Source: Tretioscincus oriximinensis | Taxonomy: Eukaryota; Chordata; Lepidosauria; Squamata; Gymnophthalmidae | Reading direction: 5' to 3' | Length of the DNA: 64,000 nt | Assembly: GCA_022410635.1 (NCBI GenBank) | Contig: JAJVDF010000047.1 | Coordinates: forward strand, 164,040-228,039 | Shown: positions 27,747 to 42,700 of the stretch, in pieces | Layout: every line of letters begins with the position of its first letter | Numbering within the stretch: position 1 is the stretch's first letter | Notes under the pieces: model-generated | The model's database searches: none | What the model saw: only the letters and a program-made list of their open reading frames with translations | What the model was told of the DNA's origin: nothing | Translations under genes and position numbers: made by a program

Positions 27747-30700
27747 GTAAGAGTTACTCTGCTTTTATCAAATCGAGCTAAAAAGCCAGAAGAGAAAAAG
27801 GTCGTGAACTCAACATCTGGGTAGGAAACTATTCAATATGACTTCTGTCAGACAAAATGGAAATGCTGCAGGTCACAAACACTTGAGGAGAAGAGAAGCT
27901 CATCTAGATGTCTTTGAATTCTCTTGAAGGGGCCGGGTGGTATTTCAGGATTCATCTCTGTCAGGTGTTAGCAGTGGCCAGGAATACCAACTTTCATCTC
28001 TATCTGGTCACTAACCCCAGTTCTTTGCAGAATTTTTTGGTNATACTGTGACATACATTAGTAATTCCCAGACAGTGATGACTGTGTGTGGTACGATTTG
28101 AGAATTAACTAATGCAGAATAGAGCAACAAGGCTGTTTAAAAGACATGAGTCAATGCACAACTTGGGGAAAGTTTACCTGNGCCTCAAGCTTTCACCTCC
28201 ACGATAAATACTTTAGAGGGAGGAACACCGTTTCAGCAGTTTGCAAGCCTCTGATAAACTGTATTTAAGCAGCGCTTTTAGCACTGCCATTGAAGAAGGA
28301 TAATGAAGATTTCTTGTGTACAATAGGGAATGGAAAATGCTTACAAGAATACTGGTATTACTGGCAAACAGGCCACAACCTGACATTGCTTCTGACCAGG
28401 AATATACACAAAAATAGCATTTAGTTCAGAAATGCAACTTAAGGGAAACTTAATTTTCAAACCATTCTGAAGAAGACTTCAAAATGGCCTAAAAGATCAC
28501 ATCCTAACAAACAAGTAATTTGGTGATGTAGTACAGTGATACCTCGGTTCTCGAACGCCTTGACTTTCGACCAAATCGGTATTCGACCAGGAGATTCGAG
28601 AAACTTTTGTCTTGGAATCCGAACAAATATTTGGAACTCGAACTTCCGAGATGAGCCGAGTTGAGCCGAATGGCGTTCATTCGGCCCAGCGCGCCTTGCT
28701 TGCGTCATCAGTGTGAGTGCAGAGAGAGAGTCACGCTTTGTGGAGGGAGTCCAGTTTCCATTATTTCCTATTGGGTTTCATTGCTTCGGTTCTCGAACAA
28801 TTTGGTTCTCGACCGTCCTCCTGGAACGAATTATGTTCGAGAACCGAGGTATCACTGTACTCAGTTGTGAATTATCATACATGTGAAATTTGTAATTTAA
28901 ATCTTCCAATGTAAGTTTTATCTCTGTATCTAAGCTGCTGAATGAAGGAGTTTTATTCTAACGTATCATANGATACAGTATTGTTTCTTTGTTTTTAAAG
29001 TCGTGTGTTCTTGATTGTGCATTGCTTCCTAGGTCTTTTCAGCATGGTCTCAACAAATTTAATAACACTTCTTTCAAGAATTTGTTTCTCCTAAAGATAT
29101 TTTTTTTGTTTGTTTATTTTTCAAAAGTTAAAGTCTATGTGTTGCACAAGAACATTTACATACTGGAAGATGAGTACTTCTCTAATTGCTGCCAGATGGC
29201 TGACTATGTTGTAAATTGGTATAAAGAAGAAGGAAACTGGACATTAATTCAAGGAGATGAGAGAATTAATCTGAATGGAACTTGCTTGCAATTTTGGCAA
29301 ACTGTACAGAATGATTCTGGGAAGTATAAATGCCAGCTGAGGTAGGTGAAATATTCTACTTCATTGAAAACAGAGCAAGAACATAATTGATCAAAAAAGT
29401 TCCAGACTCAGGATCTCACTGTGAAGCTACTCTTTCTCACACTTGTTTTCATTTTTTCTAGTTATTATTGTCACTTAACAGCAACAATTAAATGCTATGG
29501 AAAGAGTGCGAAATACAATTCATATTCTGAACCTATAAAAAAGAGACAAAAAGAAGATAGCTTCAAATTCTTTTATATACTCCTATCCTTATCAACATTA
29601 ACATCTATGTCATGAAAATAGTTAATTTCAGAGAAATAGCCGTGTTAGTCCAGTGGGAAGTCTAGCAAAGGGGCCAGTAGCACTTAAAGACTAACAGGAG
29701 AAAAGTAGATGACATAAGCTTTCGTAGACACGTCTACTTCTTCAGATGAAAATATTTGTTGTCCAGCAAAGGGGCTAGTAGCACTTTGAGGCTAACTTGA
29801 GAAAAGTGGGTGACATAAGCTTTCGTAGACACATCTACTTCTTCAGATGCTTAGTAGACGTGTCTACGAAAGCTTATGCCACCCACTTTTGTCATGTTAG
29901 TCTCAAAGTGCTACTGGCCCCTTTGCTGGACTTTCTACTAGACTTTCTACTAGACTAACACGGCTATTTCTCTGAAATATTTTTGGGTATTTTGCATTAA
30001 TTTAATGTTTAAAAGGCTTTGTGAATAATTAATCAAAATAACAATTTTGAGCAGAAGTGACTAACCCTAGACCAGCCACCACAAAAAGCAATTGCCCCCT
30101 TCATGCCTGCAATCACCCTTTCTTGAAGCCGTGAGTAGCACTGCCCAGCATTTACTGATTATAATGGGCAATTCTAATAGTTTTGGATCAGAAATAACTA
30201 CAGGCACAATTGGAATAGCCAGTGGTATATAATACTTAGGTATTAAGTGACTAAAGTCATATCTTGCTTGATCATGAGCTTGTTCCAAATTTCTTTTTCA
30301 ACCATTATACAGAAGATTCAATGAAATTTTAGTTGATCTTTTTTGAAGACCTGTATATTTGCTTCATTTCCGATGTACTTCCTGATTTTAGAAATTGTAG
30401 CATACCAGTTCCATATTTCTAAATTATTAAATAAGTGGAGCAATGTCCTTCCTGGATCTGAACAGAGAAATGGTTTGAACCTTAAATGACATTTAGCTAA
30501 ACATATGGTGGGAAAGTCAGAAACACTGTTGGTTCTTTGGATTTGATACTAAGAATGCTGGGGTAAAAAAGTGAAGGAGTCTGCCTTATCATCTGCTTCC
30601 TTTGCAATGGAACTGGCCAGTTGGTTAAAAGTTTATTATGTTAATAAAGAAGACATAGAGCTGTTCTACAGCAGAATCCCCACAGGCAAATTCTGTTGCC

Positions 30701-33700
30701 TAAACAAAGAGGCAAACCCCCCCCCCCCCCCCCACCCCCCCCCCCCACCCCCCCCCCCCCCCCCCCCCGTAGGGAAAGAATCAAACGCTTCAGGACAGGC
30801 CCATATTTTGGATTAATGATGCCCCTGTGAAGCCATTGATTTTACACCCCCTCTTCCCTCAGATAAACTCCAGCATCTGATTCTGAACAATTCTGAATCT
30901 CAAATGGACGTCGTGGCCACTACTGTGTGGGTGCAAACCAAGGCACTGTGGATGGTTTAATATAGGTGCTCAAACAAAGCAGAATCAGTAGTATAAAAGT
31001 GTATATATAAAAGTGAATAGTGGCAAAAAAACCCACAAATAACACGATAAAAAACACATAGAAGGTATACAATACAAGTAAAAATAGTCCAACAATGCTC
31101 AAAGTTCGTACAATCAATCCCAAAATGCAGAGACTGGAGTAGAGGAGCAAAGTCTACGATGAATAAAATTGGAGAATTCCAAACAATCCACGAGTCGAGA
31201 AGTAAGATTTCAGATTGTGCCAAACGCGTTTCGACCTGNAACGGTTTCTTCAGTGGCAATAGTCAAAAAAAGCACTTAGGACTGTATAAGTATATGCATG
31301 GAAGCATAAATTTTGAGAGTGCTTCATACCTTCAAGCATTGGTGAGAATAATTTAAAAGTGGTGTACTGATAGTACCATCCATATTACTTTTAAACACAT
31401 AATGCTAATCTACTTCAAGTTTTATAATGATAAAAGCAATAATTTTTTTTTTACTATTAGCTATATTTTGTCACCCTCAAAATGTTGATATCCTATTGTA
31501 ACTGCACACCTTGCACATCCCTAAATACCGCCTGCTTCAGGCTGCTTTGGAAGTTTGAAATGATTTCCTTTGCTGAGTTCTGCTGAGACAGCGATCACTA
31601 CCAATATGAAACAATTCCACAAAGATTATTCTTAATTTGTAGTTATTTACTTTATAAAGTAAATTTTGAACTAGAAGGTATTCGGTCTATCAATCGTTAC
31701 TTATTTGTTTCTGTTTATATTCTGCCCATTTCCTGAAGGTCTCCATCTGGTTTACATTTTTTGATACAAGTTTAAGATGAAACATCAGAATAATGTATAA
31801 TACTATCCACCAAGAAGTTAACAGCAGGAGCTTAGGTTAGACAGTTTCAGCTCCTTCTTATTCTTGAGTCGGACACTCCATTCCATTTCACAGTATTGTT
31901 GAAGCAAAACAGGACTAAGTCTCAGTGAACAGAAAGAACTAGGACGGAGTAGAGTCTGTTGTATCCTGTTCTTGTATGCAGAAGGCAAGCTCCTATACTC
32001 CTTCCTAGTCTGATGTAAAGGGGGTTATCACTCCAGGTGGTAATCCGAAAGAAGGTCTCGTGCAGAAAAGGCCATAGTTTATTCAACTTTATTAAAACTG
32101 ATCCTACTTGGAGAAATTAAGAACCCTAATTTAGAGACGTATGCATTTGTGCGTGTTTACGCATTAAAATGTATGGATATATGGCATTATTTTTTAAAAT
32201 TAAACTTTCTGTTCCTTCATAGTAACGGAACACACAAAATCTCTGAAAATTGGCACCTCAAGATCCACAAGAGAGAAGAAGGAAATTGTTTTAATATTGA
32301 TAATGTAGCAACTTTAAAACCTGATACCATTGGGAAATCATATACCCTTGACTGCAATGTTAAATATCACAGTGCTAATGCAGAGATAACATGGTACAAG
32401 GTATTTCATAAAGCACTCTTTTTCTTAATTGTTTCATTTTTTAGTTTTTATTTATAAAAATGTTTTATGTAATAGTTGAAAAATGTTGAAACTGTTTCAT
32501 GGTATTTTATTGGAGGATAGCGTGGGAAAATTTGTCTTGATCATGAAGCAGCTTTCCAAAAAAATAGTAAAATAGAATATTAAGGGAATATATGGAAGTA
32601 CAGCAATAGCCAGTGTTTGAAATAATCTCCCTGTCATCAACATTGTACTGTTTTAGAAGATCTTTGAAGACGCACCTCTTTTACCTGGCCTTTGGCTGAA
32701 GAAATGTCATCTCTGTCCCTACTTTTAGATACTGTTTTATACTGTTTTAATTTTGTATTGATGTTTTACTGTTGGCTGCCTGAGTCATAGTAACAAAACG
32801 GTTCAGATATTCTCAAATTTTCTGTCCGTAACACAGAAGCCATGCTCTCTGCTAGTATACATGGATGAAGCATGTACTAGTCTGGGCCACCCAAAATGGC
32901 TGCATAGACTGGGTCAGCATAAATAAACCCATCAAGGGGCATGTAGGGGAATATACAACTCTGTGAGAAGGACAAATGGCTCAGGTTAAGAGACAGTCTT
33001 CCATGTGAGAGATCCATTCTCGAAGCCCTGTGTCCTGCCCATCAGAATTCTTGTTGCAGCTTTGAAGCTTGCATGAGCTTTACTGAAGCATGTGTCTCAA
33101 TTGTGGATAGCCATTCTTTTAGAAAGCTGGATTGTTCCATCTGGGAACCTTTCCAGTAAGAATAGATCAGTTAAAACAGTCCCATCCATGTCAAGGTCAG
33201 AAATGCTGTGATTAAAATAATGACGCAAACTATTTGTTAACCATTGACAAGAGGAAGTTTGGTGTTTGTGGAATTCTTTTAATGGAATTTTTACATTAAC
33301 ACAATTTATCTCATATAGATTACCAGCATTTTAGGGGTGGCAAGCCTAGCCCAGGTAGGCGTGGGAAAGACAGCGTCTGTCCATGATGTGATCTAATAGG
33401 GCAATGACTTTTGGTGGTGTACCAAATTGCANTGCCAAAAGGCATCCCAGTGAACTGTATAGAATTTTCCATTTCTCATCCTTGGTATCCCAGTAGTGGC
33501 TCCAGAGATTGAATGATTTCTGGAGTTTGTGCAGGATTATTTAAGCAGTCCTGGGGCAAAAGAAATATCGGACCACACACACGTACACGATTTCTGGCAT
33601 ATGCTCATGATTTGATGATGTCACTTTCAATACCACCCTGTAAATGATGCCATTTATGATGTCATTCCTGGAATTGGGACCGGAAGTGATATCATCTGTC

Positions 33701-36700
33701 ACTTCTGGTTCCCACCTCTGAAAAATAAAAAAATCCTTGTGGGCAGTACACGGGACAAGAGTTCTGTGTACCATACGAGATGAGATGTACAATTCACANC
33801 ACTGAATTTATCCCTGTATTTCAGAGAAATTTATGCCACTGAACATAAGAACATAAGAGAACCCCTGCTGAATCGGGCCAGAACCCATCTAATCCAGCAT
33901 TCTCTCTCATACAGAGGCCCACCAATTGCACCTGGCAGTTGAACAGAAGAAGGCAAAATCTTTACCTATTCTTGACTCCCTGCAAATGGTATTTCTCNGG
34001 TACTGCCTGTTGCTCTATCTCCAAAGAGCCACCCTAGTAGCTAGTTATACCCTTGGAGTCCATAAACCTATCTAACCTTGTCTTGAAGCTACCCAGGATG
34101 GTAGCTAATACCATCTCTTCTGGAAGTAAATTTCAAAGGCCGATGCCCCTCTGGGTGAAAAAACATTTTCTTTTGTCTGTTTTCATTCTGCTGCTCATTA
34201 GTTTCAATAACGCCCTCTGGACCTAGTTGTGTGATAGAGAAAACAATTTTTCTCTATTCACCTTAACCATCCCTTGCACTGAAACGGATTTTGTCAGACT
34301 TGTCCATTAAGGTAGCTGTCGGAAGATCCTATGTAAGTTTATTTTTACTGAAATAGAAAATAGTTTATTTGATCCGCAATGTGACTGTTTCAAAATACAA
34401 TACAGATTAAGAGCAGAAAAACAGGAAAAAACCCACAAAGGCAAGTGTCATTCTATTTGTAGGCAGAATTTTTACTCTACTCTTTGAGCATAACTAAACA
34501 GAATTGCTTCCTTAGCAGACTTGCTCCTTAAAATCAATATTTTACCACTCTTTGTACTTGAAAGTTTATGCTCATCTTAAAACCCCATTAACATATCTTA
34601 AAACAGAACTGCAGCAAACTCAATGAAACAGAGGAGGAATTATATATTGATAAGCTATCCTTTGGAGATTCTGGGAACTACACATGTATGAAATCAGTTG
34701 TTCATGGAGGAAAGCGATATAACACCACACGTACAGTATCTCTAAAAGTGGAAGGTAAGAATATGCAAAGGATTCAATATATTGAAATATGCGTTAGTAG
34801 TATCCTGACTTAGTATACTGAGATATACAAATAATATCCTTTTTAGTACATTCTTGCAACATTGTTGCAATCCAGGTAGTCTTGAGAAGCAGATATTTGC
34901 AATGCATGGGATAGGCTTTGGATGGATTGATTTGGTTTGGAAAAAGACTGTTTTCGCTTGGAACAGCTTGTTCTTGACCAGACACCATGCTGGCTCTGAA
35001 GTTCATACCAGTTTTGAAGCCTCCATATGAGGGAAGGGATACTTACAAGCTCTGGAGGGTGCCAAATGGATCCCCATGTGCTTATCTCTTGGTCTGGTAT
35101 ACCACTGGTAGATCTTGAAAATGATGTCCACTCAATAGATCAATCCAGAATGTCATTTTGTTGTCCTAGATCAATTTCTGCTCTGTCTTGTGTGGAACTA
35201 GCATACTAGCAGGGTGTGAGATCTTCCTTCAACCTCACAAGCATGAAGAGAGAGACCTATAGGACAGACCATGGTTCATCTACTGCAGCATCTCTCTAAG
35301 GTCCCACACAGCACGTCTAAAGCCTATAGTGGGTTATCCATAATGGCAGCCAGGCTGCACTTACCCGCTCTATAGAATGCTGCATGCCAATTTTTCTTCA
35401 TCTCTGCTGCTGGATTACATTTTCCCTTCTATCATAACAAGACTTGGGTTGCTTTGTCTGCACTTCATTTTCTGACATTTCCTGTGATTAAACAACATAT
35501 ACCTGAGGTCAGCAAACAAATGGCAACAAAGTTGGAAAGCGTACGTCACAAAATTTGATCTAAATATCAAATTAGCAAAATTATGTGAATTTTCCTGGTC
35601 TACAAAATTTCGGCTGATCCATATGGATAAATGTCAAAGCCATTCAGCAGTTCGAAAGCAGTTTTTGTTACAATTTTAAGCTGTCCCCTTAAATCAGAAA
35701 AATAAAGATCACATAGATACAGATAATATAGGTAATAATTGCATATCAAATTGGGCAGAATTTTGCAAAATCCTTTGGTTAGAAAGCTGAGAACTTTCGC
35801 TTTTGATGTTCAGCCTTCATAGGTTTCTGTCCCTCTCGATGTCAGTCAGTGCTTGTAGCAAGAAGACAAGTTGCAGTTGCATTGACATGCAAATGTTGGA
35901 AAGTGCTGGGTTTAGATTAAAATAAATCTTATTCTGTGTTCAGTATTTGTCATGCATGTAGAGTTTGTCTGTATCCACACAGCATGACGAAGTCTGCAAA
36001 GGAGCAGTCTTGGCGGCTCCTCCAGACGTAATGGCGGTTTATCAGTGACACAGTTGCTGCAAACCTGCCTTGCTGTTGGTTTAATGAGAGCTGATATTTT
36101 CAGCTCTCACAGTGCTTTTTGCCGAAAACCCGCTGGTACTTAACAAATCTCAGAATAGAAACTGTCCCATGAGCCCTCGTAACTTTTTTGCTGAGTTCTA
36201 AAATGAAAACCAGGGGGGTCCTTTCCTCACAGAGTGAGTGGATTGGCCTAATCAGATACCCTGAGATGTCTTATCTTACACACTTGACAATGCATTGTGA
36301 TAGACTAAAGTGTGAAAAGGGGGCTGTACTCTGTTGCTTTTGTGGATCACGTATACATAGTCCATGTGGCATTGTGTAGCATAAACTGAACCAGATGGCA
36401 CAAAAGTTGATGGATCAGTTCACTGTACTCAAGTTTCCCAGTGATGCCAGGAACCTGAAAGCCATGCCAGATTTGTTGCACTTGTGATTGCCTAGGCAAA
36501 ATAGCCTTAACTGACAACTTTGGAAGTAGGGATGGATGGATCTTAGGCTGGAATAAGGATATCTTGTTCCTAGTCTGTGATATTGAGTCAAGGTTGACCA
36601 CCCGCAATGTGGAATTGCCCTTGTTGAGAGTTTTTGGCCCACTGTAAACCAGACACATGTTTCACCCCAGTGTGATGAAGAATTACTTCTGCCAAAAAAA

Positions 36701-39700
36701 GTCTAATGCAGGAAACAGAAGAGAATGAAAATAACAAATGTACTGATCCGTATGCAAATATTACAAATGTAAAATATGCATGTGTTTTTGTATGGTTCTG
36801 TGTGGGAAAAAAGTGATTGGAAAATAGTGCGATGATATTTAGAGATGATCCGGTTTACCTTAATTAATCAATTCTGAATTAACAGCCTCCAAAAAACCCN
36901 AAAAAATCATGCCTGATAATTGAGAATCATTACTTTTTTTAAAAAAAAAGTTAGCAATTTTATATCACACAAGACAACAATTATTGATTGACTGAATTGC
37001 TAGTGAAAAACTGAGTTTTAAGTAAGTTTTTTTTTTCTTTTCAAGCACCTAGGAAATATTTGGAACCAAAATTAACTGGACCGTATTGGAATATTATCAA
37101 GACAGAAATAGGTATTGTTCACTGTTTTGACATGCTGTATTCTTAAGCAAACTTCATGACATTGTTCTATGGGTGGAATTGGCAGTCAAGACTTCGTTAT
37201 ATGATCACAGAGCTGTGACCCGATTCAGCAAGACTCCTCTAATGGTCTTATGTTCTTAGACAAAGTTAGCACCTTTTCCCCACCTCTATTCAATTACCTC
37301 CACCTTACTGTAGCTTCCATATATTCTATTGAGATTGAGGGGAGTCACACTGAGTAAGTCCATGGTACCACTTATATACTATAACTATAGGTTTATGTTT
37401 TATTATAATAATTAGTGGATAAACCCACAAAATTGGGTTGGTAAGGTGGCTTTCCATGACCCTCTTAAAGCTGGGGTCTCCCTCCTCTTTCTCCGTGGCT
37501 CCTCTTCCCTCCTCTATTCTGGTGGGACATGGTGGCACCTTGTGGTGCACATCAGCCTTGCCACGTGCTGCACATCAGCTGCCCTCTTTCTAGAGGCTGC
37601 CCTCTCCACCATGTTTGACGGACAGTTTAGTGTCTATGGTGTCGCTGAGTCCAAAGTTCCAAGCCCTGTCATTGGTCCATAAAGAACCTTGCACTGCGAG
37701 ACTTATTAATGGTCAAGATAACATTTCATGACAACTGAGAACATTGTAGCAATAATGCTTTCTCCACACAAATTAAAAATCGACATAAGAATGTTTAAAG
37801 ATGATAACATGTGAACATGTGAACACTAGAGCCTTCGCTCAACATGGGGAATTTCTGCTATTTGGTTAAATCTCCTGATCAACATTTTGGAGCCTGAACT
37901 GTGGATTATCCTGTAGTTGTTACTAAATTTTTTAAACTTCATGTGGACAAAGCCGAAGCCATTTTGGACTGCCTGGTTATATTTGTTACATTGTACTACT
38001 ATTTCAGCCATTTTGGTATGAAGCANTTACAGGGAACTGCAAAGATGTTTAAAAATTCTCGGTTTGTGTGGCAAGTAGAATCCAAGTAGTGTTGGTCACT
38101 CTTAATAAATGTTACAGTCTTCTTTTGTGCACCAATGCCATTAATTTAAAAACATGTTTTGCATAGGTAAAGAAGCGATCCTCAACTGTACAGCTTTTAT
38201 AGGCAAAGAGGAATTCATACTTTATTGGTTGCACATAAATGCATGCCAGGATACTAACTCACCATGTCAAATGGCAGAGGAATCTTAGTAAGTAATAATC
38301 ATGAAAAAATACTGTGTATTGTTATAATTTTGTCCTTTTCTTTTACTTATCCCTTTGGTATGCTCAGTTTGGCATCTTAGGCTTTTCTATACAATTGGTC
38401 TTACAAGTCTTTTTTGCATCTACCTTGCAGGGAATGGTTTCTGGGAACCATTCCCTCTGACCATGGGAAGACTGAATCCCACCATTTGCACCCTGAGGGC
38501 AGGAGCATTTCCACTTCTGGCTCAGGAAACAGCATATGTGGATATTGCAGACGAGGTCTTCTGGTCTAGACATGCTTAGCACAACTCCACTTGTTGCAAC
38601 TGTTACAAGCTTCTTAAGTTCATTTTTCCATCCAAGATGTAGAACCTTCTCCCTTCTATAGTGATCAGTCACTGAAGACATGGGTCTTGAAGATCAATTA
38701 TAAAAAGTGTTCAGAAAGCAGTGGCTTTCTTAATTCTTTTTTTTTTAATTTTAATTTTAATAGTGAAAAGAATGGAGAAAGATATGCATTTAGACAACTG
38801 AGATTTAAAAGTGTTAAAGAGGAGGATATCAATTCTTCATACACCTGTGTTCTTCTTACTAGCCGTTCTACAGATCAACATCTTTTTAAATTGCAGAAAG
38901 GTATTGTATGCTTTGTGGTAAGCCAGTTGTAGATGATTAACTTTTCACATAGAACTTGTCTGGGATTGGTCCCCAAGTCTCCTTGATTAAGACAAAGGAA
39001 AAGTCACATGGATGTGCTCAAGTAGTCACCAAGATCTTAACTCAACATAGAGACACGTTTGCTATTTGGTTGACTCTCCTGTTCAACATGTGCACCACAT
39101 GATTTTGATGGATAGAAACCAGGAAGATTTATAAAAGGAAAAATGCAGTTAATTCTTTTCAAAGCAAAACCAGAATTCCATTCAAAGCTGGCATTAAGTT
39201 GTCAAACAGCTGAAGGGGGGGGGGTTGTGAGTCTTGATATTGTACTAGCTTAGCTTGAAGTTTAGAGTTGTTCTGACAGAAAACTGATTCCTTCACTTGT
39301 TGCGAAATTCAGTCTTCCTATTCACCTATCCTCACATAGGACCCATGTGCCAGTCCACTCTGAGCCTGTTGCATGGCGCTATGGAGCTATGGTTGACTTT
39401 CAGGCAAGTGTCTAATACTTTCCTGGGTCTTTTGATGGTTGTGAATTACTAATCCTCCCAGGCACACAAACAAGCCACAGTTCTGTGTGATTGGATTTCC
39501 AGGAGAACAGATTCTCTGTTGTCTGAAGGTCTAGGCAAATATAAAGCACTTGCCAGTGATTCAGCCAGAGCTCAAGGGCTGGTGATAGGAGAAAGATCAA
39601 CCCAACAAGATAGGTAATGCATATTTAATACAAAAAGGGTTCTATTTGTGAAGAAGTAATTGGTTCAATCTGGATCAAATTTGGCCTCTATAATTCCAAG

Positions 39701-42700
39701 ATAACTCAGAATGATTAAAAAAAAACCTTTCTCACTTCAGACATTTTATATTTGAAAAAGGATAGCAATATTTTGAATCATTTGAGAAAAGTCTAGTATT
39801 CAAATTTACACAATCACCACTGTTTTTTCATTAGGCAAATTGTTTATCAAAAGACAAATATTGCACTTTATGTAATATACACTTCAAGTGCTGCTGAAAA
39901 GCTTTTTTCATGCAGTTCCAGCCATGCCAGTCTTTCAGTTTAGTGGTGAGATTAGCATAGCAAACCATTTTTTCAGCACAAACCAGGATGAATATGCATG
40001 GAATCTGCTATCGTAACTGTTAGATGTCCTTTGGACATACTGGGTGAGAAAGGCATTTGGGGTGGGTGGGCAACAAAAATTACTTCCCTTTATGGAAGCA
40101 TACAGGACACAACAACTCACACATTTCTGTTGGATTGTCATTTGTACTTTATACTGTTTTCCCTGGCAAGGAAACTAGCATTCTCTTGCTCTGGTAAGAT
40201 GCAATGAAGGATAATACGAAAGAATGATTCAGGAGCTGGAACAAAATCAAGCTGCAACATCAGTTTCTTTAGCCTTGAAAGAAGGTGTTTAAGAGGTGAC
40301 CTGGTTGAAGTGCATCGAATCATGCACTTTTCCCTGACACAATACTAGAACAGGAGGCACTATTTGAAGCTGATGGGCAGGAGAATTAGGAGAATTTTTT
40401 CCACCTAGAAGTCATCAGTCTAAGGAATTTATTCCCAGAAAAGGTGTTGTCAGCAATTAGACTAGATGGCTTTAAGTGCAGTCCAAGTGTATAAATGGCT
40501 ATTAGGAAGAATGCCTAGGTCCTATCTCTGGGGTGGAGGGATTAGGTGGGATACTAAATGCCATTTGCAGGGGACCAAAAATGGGTGAAACATTTGTCTT
40601 ATATTTCTTTTGAGGAATCCCCAGATGTGTTTCATGGGATTCCTGAGATAGGTTTACGGTATTTTTGCTTTCCTTTCATCTGTAGATTGGATTTTACTTG
40701 GTTTATGCCAAGTTGACTCATATGAGCCTGGAACATTGTGTGGGCTGCTTACAAGCAATTTGTCATTGGAATATATTATAGGGCCATTTTCACATCATAA
40801 ACTGGTCCCAACACTTCATCTGATTCTGACACAGAATTCTATCAAGAGGCAAATCTTGATTAACAGTGCAGCTGAGAACTTCCAGAGAATTGCTAGTTTG
40901 GGCTCCGGGCTTAGTGCGGACACAGGACAAATCTGACAATAACCTTCAAACTATAACGATAAACCTTTAACAGAAAAGGAAGATGAAGGATGTAAAACAT
41001 TTTTCATTGTCTGTTTTTGTATCTAATGCACAATGGTCATGTTTTTGTAAACTGCTTGCTGGATTTTGATTCAAGGATCTTTTGCCATTTTCTTTTTTCT
41101 TTTTTTCTTTTTTCTTTCAGAACATAATCCTGATCTCCCTTTGCATGTTTTTACTCCTGGAATGACTGCAGCNATCCTGTTTATCCTGGGTGCTTCATTT
41201 CTGATCATTCCTTGTGTTTTATTCAGAGTTGATCTTGTTTTGCTTTATAGAGATGTAACGGGAAAGGATGAAACTGTTGGAGGTAAAACATAGTCGGCCC
41301 AGAGTTATAATGAGTATCCTTATTAATTCAAGGGCTTTTCTGCACTTCCCTTCAGAGAATGGTCTCAGAACTATTCCCCTCCACTGACTAGGATGACTTA
41401 TTGTTACTTTTCAGACAGAAGCATTGATGCCATAGTCCAGACTTCCTCCACACGGTGGAAATGCTTCCAACTCCTTTCAGTAGTTGTAACCATATGCAGT
41501 TTTTTAAAAAAACTACTTAAAATAGAATGCCCTTTAGGGNAGAGATGAAAACATTAACTGCCTCCAGCCTTAGTCTTTTGAGCTGATTTTAATTACATGT
41601 GTGGATACAGCCTGAGGCAAATTATGCATAGCAGCAGTTATTCNATTCTGAGCAAAGAATAACTCTTACAGTTACTTTTTAGGGGATGGGTAGGTTGAAA
41701 AGCCAGTTTTGGGGTGCCTCCCAGTTTTTTTCTGAGGAAAATCTTTTCAAAAAAAGATTTTTTTTCAAAAAAAAATATTGTTATTTAATTTTTTTTCCTC
41801 AGAAAAAACCTGGAGGCACCCCAAAAATGGGTTTTCAAACCCTCCCCCCCAAAAGGGGTAATCTGGTCAGCCTATTTTTGGTGACCATGTTGACAAACAC
41901 TGCTGTACAAAATCAANCTGCCTTGTATGAAGGCAGAAATTAAAAGATAATCTGAACAAAGCATATAAAATAATGCACTTGTGTAAAACGTGGACAGAGA
42001 AAATTTTTCTATCACACAACATTAGAAACATGGAAAAGTTAGGATCCAATAAGTATTTTTTTCACTCAGTCTATGGAATTTACTGGCAGAAGAAGTGGCA
42101 ACAGTTGCCAAGCTGGATTTAGGAAAGGAATGGATAAATTCATGGAAGATAAGATGTCTTATTGGCTACTAGAATGGATGACTGGGAATTGCCTCTAGAT
42201 TNGAGAGTCGGGATGCTTCTAAACACCATTTACAGAGATTCGGAGAACAGGTGAAAGTTTTCATTTTGTTTTATGCTTCCTGGACCACCTTGTGAGACAG
42301 GATACTGCAATAGATAGATAGTAGCCTCATTCAGCAGGGTTTATCTTACGTTTTGTGTTCTGCAACAGTGGAATTTTTTGAAATCTTTGTTTCCAGTTGG
42401 GGCTATTTTGCTATGAAAATCATCCATTTGCGCATCCTTACGTGCATTGGTGTGTGATCCTTGACTGCCAGAGCAGACTTAATTTGCAAAAGACTGAATT
42501 TGCAGAGCCCGAATATACAGTATAGAACATCCCCTTTNCCATTTCTCAAGCAATTGCTTATGAAAAACAGAGAAAGAGGAAAAAATAAATTAGAGATGGA
42601 TTCATAGCTAATTTTCTGTGGATATCTTCAGTCTTAAACTTGTTACTTTATACTTGCAAATAAAATCAAATAAAAATTATTCATTTTATAACTTACGTAT

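Noticed and set aside
30571..30816. Proline-rich 81-codon ORF
   Set aside because: The proline run is the poly-C tract at 30717-30768.
36347..36658. 103-codon minus-strand ORF in IL18R1 intron 4
   Set aside because: No recognisable domain or conserved motif; possibly old retroelement debris but not enough to call.
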